Origin: Fomes fomentarius
Taxonomy: Eukaryota > Basidiomycota > Agaricomycetes > Polyporales > Polyporaceae
Assembly: GCA_022606135.1 (NCBI GenBank)
Contig: JABYQN010000001.1
Location: forward strand, 2,480,001 to 2,544,000
Reading direction: 5' to 3'
Length of the DNA stretch: 64,000 bases
The translations under genes were made by a program, and so were the position numbers. This document shows, piece by piece, positions 46,995 through 61,952 of the stretch (its first letter is position 1; the number at the start of each line of letters is the position of its first letter). Under the pieces are notes generated by a model. The model saw only the letters and a list, made by a program, of their open reading frames with translations, was not told where the DNA came from and ran no database searches.

Positions 46995-48094
46995 CCCCAA
47001 CCTGGGGAGGCTGGTTGGTGGGAGAGGTCGGCCCCGGATGCTCGTAACGGAGCCTGGAAGGTGTCTGGCCAATAGAGCCTCTTTGGCGTTGTTCGACTGC
47101 ACTTCGCTCTAACGCCGCCCGGACGACACTACGTCATGCCATACGCGTATCTCCGGCATGCATCCAGAACATCCAGAACACAGACATAGACAGACACAGC
47201 AATACAACACACAAAACGCACCGAACATCACCATCCGCAGAACCCGCCCCTGCCCGCTCCCCGCCGCCGTTTCCGAGCGCGCCGAGTTGAGGGAGAACGG
47301 GAGCGCCTTTTGGCTCGCAGCGGACTGGCTGATTGCTCGCCGGCCGCACGATGGGAACGGGAGACCCGACCGACCGACGACCCGCGCAGGCGCAGGCGCA
47401 CCCGCACCGACTGCCAAGCTCGAGAGGCGGCTGAGGGAGAAGAGAGGGCCCGGAACAGACATTCTTCAAGTTGCTCGAGAGACCTTGAACGGCAAGTTGG
47501 AACGGTTGAGTGTACTACCGAGGGTCCGAGTCTCCGAGTTCCCTGCAATTCCAGTCACGACGCGTTCTGGCCTGCGCGCGAACCCGGACAATTGTGAACG
47601 CGTTGCTCACCTATTTGCGCACGCGGAGGGAAGGGGAAGGAGAGAAATGAGACTCGGAGCGCGGCGTCCCCTGACCCCAACGAGTTGAGTGAATGTCACG
47701 CGATGGTCCCTTCCTAGTTCCCGCGAGCGGCTCTCTCCATTTGTCAGACCATATTCTAGGCCGCTCTCGCACTCCCTGCGCAGGGACACAGCCGGTGTTA
47801 TGCTTTAAACGATCACCATAAGTAGTCTTCCATACAGTACTATTAAGTACCCCAGAATGCATCGCGACGCGCTTGACGTGCCAAACGCTCATACTCACTC
47901 GGCAATGAAAGTACCTGAACTCGGACCGCGCATGCTCTCCAGCTTCCAGCAAGGAATCACTTTTCACTGCTCAATCAACGGACTCGGAGTGGGCACAAAC
48001 ATCTACAATTATTGAGTAGACTCATGTTAACTGGGGTCGACTAGCGTTTAATATACTATACTCGACGTGCAACACATTCGAAACAACGATCGAC
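46995..48094. other. Intergenic, no supported gene
   Basis: Upstream of the adenylate kinase and downstream of COQ11, both on the minus strand. GC-rich sequence at 47100-47690 is open in several frames at once (for example 47158-47688), typical of compositional bias and not of coding. Short CAGA-type repeats occur near 47160-47205. Otherwise nothing recognised. Confidence 0.5.
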
Positions 48095-49506
48095 CTACGC
48101 ATGCTTCGCCTCCTGCTGGCCCTTCTGGTGCCAACCGATCAGCTCCCTCATCTCCTTCACCCCATACGGTCCCTGCACATCCGTCCTCGTGCTGTCCGCC
48201 GCGATACATATCGCCTCCGCGACATGGTCCACGTGGATCGGAGGTAGAGTCAGCGCACGCGCGAGCGCGTCCAAGTGCGAGTCTGGCAAGACCGACTGCT
48301 CAGCTGAGGTGCTCCTTGGAAGGACGGAGCCCAACGCCCGAAGGAGACCAGAGGGTGTGGGGAACCCTGCTGGCGCTTTCGCGTGCATGGTCGCAGACAG
48401 ATCGAGCAGAGCCGCGACGGGGGAGACGATGGGGCGGAAATGAGGGTGGTATATGAGGCCTGCGGTGAACCATGTCACGGAGTTAGCAGGTAGCCATTCC
48501 ACTCGTGAATGGCACCTACTAGGTCTGATGTAGACACCTCGGTGTCCACCGCGTTCCTGTATCATCTTCTCGAGGAGGATCTCGGCCTCTCGCTTCGTCT
48601 TGATATACCCCGTTGGGACGAGAGGTCGCGTGCAATCCTCTGCGGAGATGTACACAAACGCGCGCGGTCCGTTCGTCTCAATCGTTGGCTTGGTGTCGAG
48701 GAACGCCTCACACACGCGCAGCGCTGCGGGCCCCATACGCAAGTGCCAGAGGTCGACCATGGGTTACGGGTATTGGGTTCGAGCAAGTCCACGCACGCAG
48801 GGATCCAACAACCAACAATGAGTCCGTACCCCCAACGCACACACACGAACAAGCAAACGGCGAAAAGTAGCCACGCACCAGTATCCCGATTGAGCACCTC
48901 ATAGCTCCCCGCCCGCCTTTTCTCCTCCTTCTCGAGCGGGTTCGCACCCATGCCCGCGCCCGCGATCCCCGCCGCGACGTCGCTCACAAAGCGCGGCACG
49001 TTTCCGTCCTTGAGCGCGCTCTTGTACCCCGACTTCTCGAACAGCGTCCCGATCGTGTGCACCACCGCCGTCACGCCCGGCAGCAGGTCCTTGTACGTCT
49101 CCGGCTCGAGCGCGCTGCCTTTGTGCCATTCCACCTATACATAGGAGAGGGAGAGGAGGGGGTGGACATGAATATATGCGCGGCATTCAAGGATGAGGGA
49201 AGGCCACACTTTGGATACCCAACCGGGTGTATGACCTTTGGGCGTTTGCCACGGTCGTCCGGACGGACTGCGAGGGTTGTGCACTGAACACTAGGGTAGC
49301 ATGTATGCTGTGAAAACCACCATCGTACCTGATGCTGACCACTTGCATGCCGCGCGCGAGAGCGGTGCGACAGACCGCTGAACCTATGCTCATGTTACAG
49401 GGAGAATGAGCGGCCTGAGGCCAGCGCAAAGGCGCGAGAACGCGTGCAACCCACCTACGAAACCATTTCCGCCGACGACCAGAATTTTGTGCGTCACAGG
49501 CCCCAT
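48095..49506 (-). CDS. COQ11: Coq11-like atypical short-chain dehydrogenase
   Basis: NAD(P)-binding protein of the coenzyme Q synthome at the mitochondrial inner membrane, related to NDUFA9. The Rossmann motif is HKILVVGGNGFVG, whose final Gly is split by an intron (about 49401-49453). The next exons give SAVCRTALARGMQVVSI and SGRPWQTPKGHTPGWVSKV, then VEWHKGSALEPETYKDLLPG and VTAVVHTIGTLFE. The active-site region is AFVYISAEDC followed by GYIKTKREAE, the Tyr-x3-Lys-like pair. The C-terminal part has LPPIHVDHVAEAICIAA and GPYGVKEMRELIG. Total about 330 residues over six exons. A cleavable presequence is not obvious; the Rossmann motif starts at residue 7. Confidence 0.88.
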
Positions 49507-50141
49507 GGTGAGAGAGTAACCAGCAGAGGGTCAGATTGACATGACGACGCGGACGAAGTGATATCCCAGCTTGTGATACAATGTTGTCGACGTCACTCCG
49601 ACTCACTCCGTACGTTCGGGACACGTGCAATCTCGATCTCACCTATAGCTGATAGCCGGCGCAAGATCATGCATACTTCCTAATGCACCTTGTTCAATGT
49701 TGCATTCAGCACACCTTCAACTCCGAGACAGTTTAGTCGACTATGTACGGCTATATGTGCATTACTTCTCTATCAAAGCCACAAACGATAATCATAACCA
49801 TATTGATATTGATCAGCTATGCGCTGGTGAACAGCGGGTAGAAGCGGATGGGCGAACGAAGCGCAGTCGTATGGATGAACAAGCGAAAGGTTGATTCCGC
49901 CGCCTCCAGGGTCGTCAGTCTCGTCTCAGCCTTTCGCCGTCATCACTGCCAGACGCTACGCGTGGCGCTGGGCCACATTGGAAAACATATACCACAACTA
50001 ATAGAAAGCGAGAGCGAGAGGCCAAGACATTATAGAAGATGCGAGTTATGCGGAGCAGCATAGCTCTTAATCGACGAAGGACCACTTGACTAGATGCATT
50101 TGTCAGAGATTTGACTTATGACTTGAGAGATTGCGTGACAC
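49507..50141. other. Intergenic, nothing recognised
   Basis: Between two minus-strand genes; should include the COQ11 promoter and the 3' end of the RlpA-like gene. No gene or RNA seen. Confidence 0.5.
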
Positions 50142-51397
50142 TCAACTGGGGACGTAGCCTTCATCTAGGGTAGCAATCTGCTTGAACGCGGCTTCGGAGA
50201 GATCAAGGTCGTTGTGGTTGCCGCACGTAGGGCAAGCATCGGCAACGGTGACCTCGACACTCTTGCCGTTGTTAGTGTTCGTGAGCTTGATGCGACGGCC
50301 GCAGTTCGACGACTTCGCGCCCAAGTTACCATAACGATCGGTCTCTGCGATTGGAGGACGAAGAGTGAGCTCATAAAAACAGTATTACAAGGTTATTTCA
50401 CTCACGAAGAGCAGCAATGTATGCGGAGTCGGGGTTGACATTACCGCACGCACCAGCTTGACCACCTTGGTAGAAGAAGGTAGCACTGACGAAGCCGATT
50501 GTTAGCAAGGGGCACGGTATCACACAGTGATAGACTTACTGGCCACCGGTGAAGTCACCATCATCGCCAGATCCGCTTGTGGGCTGCGAGCTGCTCGACG
50601 ACTTGGAGGTGGTAGGAGTCGTCGACTTGGTGGTCTGGGGCTTGACAGAGGTAGTGTGTGTGGTGACAGGAGCCTCGGTCGAGGTAGGAGCCTCAGACGT
50701 AACAGGAGCCGCCGAATGGGTGGAGGTAGCTGCATTGTGTGTGGAAGTAGCTGCCTTGGGGGTGGAAGTAGCTGCCTTAGGGGTGGCGGAAGGAGCGGCC
50801 GATGAAGATGGCTCGGGCTCATCGCCCTCGTCATCGCAGTCCTCGTCATCATCGTCGCCCGCGGTCGAGGTTGGGGCAGCAGAGTGAGCGGCGCTGGAGG
50901 TGGGATCATCGTCGTCGCAGTCATCGTCATCGTCATCACCACCAGCTACACTGGTAGGAACGAGGACATGAGTGGTGGCCGACGCGATCACCGAGCTGGT
51001 GACGCGGTTAGCCGGGTTGCAATCGGCATCGCGGTTCTTCTGGAGCGTCTCTGTAGCCTGACGATGACATGAGGCCATAGCTCAAACTTTACTTGGGGCT
51101 GTGAACCTTACCAGCATGGGGTGACAGCAACGATCGAAGAAGGTCGTGTTGTGGTGCTCGTCACAGTCAATAGCCAGGTAACGAAGGTGATAGGTGTTGT
51201 ATGGCTATAGATTTACTGTGATCAGACGCTGATCCACGTCGGTGCACGGTTCGCGAACATACCTCAAGGTAACCCTCGTAGTAAGTGTCAGGCTTGACGG
51301 CGTCGTGACGGGCATGGCGAACATGTTTGTGGGGGATGGAGATCGCGGAGGCACCAGCGACGGTGAGTGCAAGGGAGGCGAGAGTAAGGAAGTGCAT
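50142..51397 (-). CDS. Secreted RlpA-like double-psi beta-barrel protein with acidic linker
   Basis: Secreted protein of the barwin/expansin-like group. Signal peptide MHFLTLASLALTVAGASA, then a basic KHVRHARH stretch. An N-terminal Cys-containing module follows (HLRYLAIDCDEHHNTTFF, DRCCHPML, then C in DADCNP). A long linker has two acidic Asp/Cys clusters (GGDDDDDDCDDDD and DDDDEDCDDEGDE) and Ser/Thr repeats of the AATSTHSA type, probably O-glycosylated. The double-psi barrel comes last: FTGGQATFFYQGGQAGACG, then GRRIKLTNTNNGKSVEVTV, ADACPTCGNHNDLDLSEAAF, with the usual catalytic-site Asp in the DLDLSE element. Total about 330 residues in five exons. Such proteins act at cell walls, but enzymatic activity is not proven. 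Confidence 0.86.
50689..50778 (-). repeat. Ala/Thr/Ser codon repeats in the RlpA-like linker
   Basis: Imperfect tandem units encoding KAATST and NAATSTHSA-like blocks within the linker of the secreted protein. In-frame repeats like these change length easily without frameshift. Confidence 0.6.
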
Positions 51398-52588
51398 TAT
51401 TGCGGAGTGTAGGAGTGCAGGGGCGTTGACGCAAAGACTGGGAAGTCAAAGAACGGGGAGGGTAGAGACCGTCGGTATATAAGAGAGTGACTGCTGAAGG
51501 GCGGGAACGGGATATGTTCAGGCGACGCAAAGGCAACGAAGAAGACGCGGGACTGACCGTCAAGAGCACGCCTAGCAGGCGAGGGCGGAGAAAACGAGGG
51601 GTGAGGACCGTGAGGTGAACGGGAATCCACAAATACCCTCGGGCCCTTATATGGGGCGCTCGGACTAGGACTGCGCCGTGGGCGTCTGGAGAGCGTACCG
51701 CCCGATTGTCAAAATATTTGCCTTGTGCATTCCCTGCAGCATTAATTGTATACGCCGCCGTCGACCCGTTGCACCGTCACTACGCCGAAACAGGCCAAGC
51801 CAGCAGCGCAATTGGCCAGCAGCATGCGGGAGCGGCGAACACACCAGAACGGCGGCAAGCAAACGCGCCTGTGCCGCTCCCGTCGCTTCCAAATAAGACG
51901 AGACTTCGCAGGTTATTTTGGCCGTCGAGGGAATGTGCCCCAACGTCTGCGCATTTCGAAGGCTGTCGTTGCTTCACGACCTGTTCATCTTCAATCCTAT
52001 AAACACAGCGGACATAAACGCCGGTCCCTGCGACGCCGCTCACACATGGGCCGCCGCCGTGTCATCACAGGCACACCGAGTGTACATGCGAGGTGGAGCG
52101 CGCCGAAGGGCAAGGAACCAGAACCCTCGATCTTTGCCCCAGCTGTTCTCTTCCAGAAATGCAAGCCGTCAGTCAGGAATGATGGAATGCATAACGGCCG
52201 ACGTGCTCGCACCCAACTCAGTTCCTGTAATTCCGGACGCTCACCTTATATATCGGGCTGCCGTGAGTCCGGTAAATTGGCCGGGCTGCGTACACCGCTT
52301 CCCCATGTGTCAGTCAACACGTCACAATTCACGATGTCCTATGTAGCCTCACCAGATATATGTACCTGCCACAAGCCCGCAAGCTCAGGGTAGAAAGAAG
52401 AGGTCAGAGAAGATCATGCTAGTAGTCAACAACAGACCACGCTGAGCCAGAGTCGTGCTATCACTACCGCCCAAGTTGGGCAACAAACAGCAGTGCGCGG
52501 CGCCTACCGCGACTAGTAACGCCAGTACTACTACCATCTCCTCACTTCACCTACTTCAGCTGTATACAACATACAACCTGTAATCCCC
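51398..52588. other. Divergent promoter region, no supported gene
   Basis: Between the divergent RlpA-like and SCAMP genes. A TATA-like element for the minus strand is at 51475-51483. A 215-codon frame at 51746-52393 is Arg/Ser/Cys-rich and lacks an ATG start, so it is not called. Confidence 0.5.
51475..51483 (-). promoter_or_regulatory. Possible TATA box of the RlpA-like gene
   Basis: The plus-strand sequence GTATATAAG reads CTTATATAC on the minus strand, about 80 bp upstream of the ATG at 51397. The spacing suits a fungal TATA promoter; not proven. Confidence 0.35.
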
Positions 52589-53935
52589 ATGAGTAGGACT
52601 GCTTCTCTGCTTCATGTACCACTCGTTTTCCGCTCATCTGTCTCTGGCTTACGTCAGGTTATAACGAAAACCCCTTCGCCTCTTCCCACTCGCTCGACAC
52701 GAATCCATTTGAAGACCCCACAACTGTGCAGCAGACTGACAATGCAGCAAAATTGGAGCAAATAAGGCAGAGGGAGCTCGATTTGGAGAGGAGAGAGCGC
52801 GAACTCGCACAGAAGACTGATCACATCCGAAGACATGGCCGTAACAACTGGCCGCCCTGTGAGTACTCATCATCCTGCCCTCGCCCAATCCTCGAGCCGC
52901 ACGAGCTCAAACGCGTACCCGGCACGTAGTCTTCCCGCTCATCTTCCACTCCGTTCAAGAAGAGATACCTCAAGCATCCCAGCCATTAGTTACTCGCCTC
53001 TATCAACTATGGCTTGTCCTTGCCGGAACCCTGGTGGTCAACATGGTCGCATGTATCTGTATCCTCATCTCGGGCTCATCCAATGGCGGCAGTGATCTTG
53101 GCTCGAGTATAGGGTACGCATCTGCGCCAATAGCTCGTGTCGTCAACTCACCGCCAACGGCCCCATCCAGTTATCTGTTCTTTATCACCCCGTTGTCCTT
53201 CCTGCTATGGTACCGGTGCGTTCTACTTCAATGCATCCCATCTCATCGCATTCACCACTCTTGGAAGACCTATCTATAATGGCTACATGAAGGTATGTAT
53301 ACAGCCGACGTCGGTTATCCAGTGGTCTAATATATTTGCCACAGGAACAAGCACTCTACTACTGTACGACTTTGTAGCTGGCTGTATTTGACATACTGAG
53401 ACAGCCCTCACAGATCTTTATTTCTTCTTTGGAGGGTTCCATCTGCTCTTCTCTGTCTACATGTACGTTAGACAGTAAGCTTCTCCTTCCCTCAGACAGC
53501 TGACGCCTTCTCAGGATCATTGGCATTCCAAGGTAGACAGTCCGGAGTCATTCTCTCGGAGCTGCTCACTGAATCGCGATTTCAGCACCGGGTCTGCTGG
53601 TCTTATCCAGACCATTCAGGCATTCTCCAAACCTTCGCTTCCATCCGCCATCGTTGGTACCGTGGCTACTGTTGGTTGGGTTGTTCAAGGCTTTGGTCTT
53701 GCGTACTACTACCGCCAGGTACGTGCACATGTCCGTCGTCGTGTACCGTCTCTGAATCTGTGGTTCGATACCAGATCTGGGCCCACCACAAGGCGGCCGG
53801 ACATTCCGTCGAGAAGGTATGTGTTATGACGTCCTCATGCACCTGTCGTAAGACGCGCTCATCCATTTGCGCCGCTCGCAGGCAAAGACCGAACTTGCTA
53901 CTCACGGCGCAAAGGCCTACTTCACGCGCGGCTAG
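52589..53935 (+). CDS. Secretory carrier-associated membrane protein (SCAMP)
   Basis: Four-helix membrane protein of post-Golgi and endosomal recycling. Exon 1 is just four bases (ATGA); the GTAGGA donor at 52593 joins to 52658, giving MSYNENPFASSHSL with NPF motifs (ENPF and TNPFEDP) that bind EH-domain proteins. A charged coiled coil follows (LEQIRQRELDLERRERELAQ), then NNWPPFFPLIFHSV, the SCAMP signature entering the membrane. Membrane segments include LWLVLAGTLVVNMVACICIL, LSFLLWYRCFYF-like sequence, TDLYFFFGGFHLLFSVYMI and AIVGTVATVGWVVQGFGLAY. The tail is AKTELATHGAKAYFTRG. Total about 280 residues in roughly nine exons. Confidence 0.9.
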
Positions 53936-56752
<2,817 letters not shown>

Positions 56753-57175
56753 GAGATAGTCGTCGCGGTGTTGTTTTTATAGGTGTTGTAGCTTTCCCCC
56801 ATGTCTTCTCCCCTTTCGCATTTCCCTTCGCCGACGCTCTTATCTCTCCTTGCTGCTCTCCTGTTTGGCTCCGTCCATTCTGCTGACAGGGTTGTGTGGT
56901 GGTCGCTCCTTTTTTGTGTGTACGAGAGTCGTAGGAACAGAGAGGTGACATCATACTGCAGCTATTTTAGTGGGATCCTTCTAGTTGCGCCGTCGCGAAT
57001 TGAAGATGGTTCACTCCTCACTATCGACGGCCCATTGCAGAAGCAGCGGCTATCGTGTGCCTCAACGATGTGCGCACTTTTGGCTGAGGGAAGTATGCTA
57101 CAGTCGGATGCGTTCTATTAGTACACTCGAAGCAAGTCGTACATTATCCAAAGGCATGAGGTATCCAACTTATGG
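56753..57175. other. Intergenic between convergent genes
   Basis: 3' flanks of PAB1 and SRP54, T-rich near 56770-56930. Nothing else recognised. Confidence 0.55.
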
Positions 57176-59368
<2,193 letters not shown>

Positions 59369-59471
59369 GGTAGGGGAACAAGGAGTAGACGGGACATTGC
59401 GTTCGCGCGTCCAGTCTGTCTCTGCGATCACTTGACTTCGATGACTCTCATGAACATCCTACGCGTCCACC

Positions 59472-61751
59472 ATGGTCAGCAGCGACTCAGACAACGACGA
59501 CTACGATGATTTGGAATTTGAAGGCGCGTCTGATGGTGACGACAACATCGACGAAGACATCCTCGGTGCGCTGGAGGAGGACCTTGCTGCTGCCGCTGCC
59601 GCGGAGGGCACAGAGGGGGAGGAGGTTCGTCGCGGCCGCTGCTCTTCATGTTCATTCCTCACCACCACACAGGACACAGACTCAACAACGTCTTATGGAG
59701 GCTCGGATGACGACGATGGCGAGGAAGAACACATACCGCCGCATAGAGATCTGGAGCAAATGCTCACGCAGACATTGCAAGAAACCACTCTGCCTAGCAA
59801 GCCTCCTTCTCCCGCTACAGAGTCCCCGCTAAGTGCCCAAGGTATGTGCCTTGCGCTGCCGTGCAGTATGGGATCTCACATACCACGCAGTTCCCCAACC
59901 GCCAGCCCAAATACGCCCACCTTCTCCTGCTCAGATCCGCAAAACGAAGATACTGTCGGACATTTCCTGGCCGAGGTCCTTTACAGTCGAGGCAATATGT
60001 GCTATTCCTCATCCCTGCGCAACCCATGCATTGGCCTCTTCCCTCTGCATGACCCACATGATCACCGGTTCGGACGACGGCTACATACGTGATTACGACG
60101 TCTTCGCCGCTGTCAACGGCAAGGTATTCTTGACTGCACCCCAAAGACAACACTGTGGTGTCATCGAGGGCATTATGAAGGCGGGACAGATTCGATGCTG
60201 GTGGGAGAATACGGTTCCGGTACTCAACCCGGACGGGACAGTCGCCGAGTCTCCTCTGTATCCAGTCTACAGTCTGGCCATGCAATCTGACGCGCTTTGG
60301 TCACTAGCCGGCTCAGATGTGAGTTCTCCATCCGTTGTTCGCGAGCCTCATACTCATGAGCGCGGTTGACAGCAAGGACACGTTTGTTTGTACACCGTAC
60401 GACATAGTCCCGGCCGTCTCTGTCACGTCATGCATGGTCACAGAGGGCCTGTTTCTGCAATGTCACTGCAACACGATGAGAAGGGCTTCTTCAGCGCTGG
60501 GTGGGATGGTGAGGCTATAGTGAGTTGTTCATGCAAATTGTACCCTGCCAAGGCGAATTGACCCTTGTCACAAGCACTGGGACCTCAATACAGGCTCCAG
60601 TGTTAGGAGGTTTTCCGCTCATGGCGCCCAACTTGCGGCGATCGCCGTACGTCCCCTGACCACGAACTTCATCCACAACCCATGGAGTACAGTCACAGCA
60701 GGCAGTGAATTTACTGTCTCGATGCGAGGCTCGCGTGACAACTCTCATCCGGCGTACGGGGGACCGTCCATGCCTCCTCCACCTCGCCCACAGGCGAACG
60801 GTCCACATGGCGGACACCATACTAAACAAGAGGAAGATGCACGATCGGATACCTCATACGACCCCTTGTTCGACGAGCCTGACGCAGATGGTGAGGGAGA
60901 TGGTCTTGGAGCACATGCATCACAGGCACTCTTCGGACAACAGCCTAATGGCCAGAATCTCGGACGAGGTGCCATCGCGCCCAAGGGCGCGCCTCCCGTT
61001 CTTGACCATCAAACGTATGCGGCGTTCTCTCCCGACATGTTAATGACCGCACATGTCGACGGCCAGGTAATACTCTGGGATCGGAGGGTACATTCTCCTG
61101 GTAAAGGCGTGGGTCGCTTGTGGTTGAGCGAGAAGACGCCACCTTGGTGCATGTCGGTAAGTTTGCACGCCCTGTAAGCTTGCTCGACGGCGCAGCACGT
61201 TGAATGTTGCGTATACGTACAGGCGTGCTGGTCGGCAGACGGTAGTCAGATCTATGTCGGACGACGGAACGGGGGTGTCGAGATCTACGACGTCAGACAG
61301 GCTGGGCGGGCAGGCACGCCGCGAATCTTGAAGACCCTGCGCAATCCAGTCAGTTCAGGCGTGGTGTCATGCGTAGTCGCATTTCCAGACGGGCGACACT
61401 TGGCATGGTACGCACCATCACCGGAACGAGACGATCGTTCACTAACTCATGCTTTTCTATCGCAGCGCATCTACTGATAATATCCGTCTGTGGAACGTGG
61501 CGGAGGCCGGAGAACCAGACGCAACAGGTAAGATGAAGAGCGGCGTACAATTCAAGATCATTCCTGGACACCATGGAGGCTACGTCTCACAGATGTGTAC
61601 GTCCCATAGCTCTAACTCGACTATAGCTGCTGACTCCGCGACAGTGGTCGATCCGGCCGCGCGATTTTTGGTGAGTGCTAGCAGCAACCGTGGTTGGCAT
61701 GGCGAGCACACCAAGACTGTTTTCGTCCACGAGGTCAAGCATCTGTTTTGA
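59472..61751 (+). CDS. SPT8: SAGA complex WD40 subunit SPT8
   Basis: Beta-propeller subunit of the SAGA coactivator that contacts TBP. The N-terminus is strongly acidic (SSDSDNDDYDDLEFEG, then GSDDDDGEEEH), as in yeast Spt8. The WD-repeat region follows: ICAIPHPCATHALASSLC, MITGSDDGYIRDYDVF, GHVCLYTVRH, EKGFFSAGWDGEAIHWDL. An insert with Pro, Gly and Asp (about 60750-60930) separates later blades: DMLMTAHVDGQVILWDRR, DGSQIYVGRRNGGVEIYDVR and ASTDNIRLWNVAE. It ends FVHEVKHLF. Total about 640 residues in some eight exons. The intron near 59625-59670 removes a Cys/Ser-rich stretch from the acidic region. Confidence 0.92.
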
Positions 61752-61952
61752 GCTATCTTGTACCATACATTGTGCTACTAATATGTACAATCATTGTCAG
61801 TCCTTGCGCATAATACATAGGAGTTATTCGCTACAGATATGGTTAATATATGGCCATGAAGGCGACCTGCACCTTCTGTAACAGGGCAACCGCCATAACA
61901 CCACTCTACCTGGAGCATGTGCAACGCTTGCTATCCCGCAAAGACAGCACTC

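Noticed and set aside
47158..47688. 176-codon frame upstream of adenylate kinase
   Set aside because: Three frames are open at once in this GC-rich stretch; no domain and no splice support.
9712..50141. A functional mitochondrial gene cluster
   Set aside because: HTD2, COA8, AIM34-like, ADK2 and COQ11 are spread over 40 kb among unrelated genes; no shared pathway or orientation.
51746..52393. 215-codon frame between RlpA-like and SCAMP genes
   Set aside because: Starts with TTG, Arg/Cys/Ser-rich, no motif; lies in a divergent promoter region.
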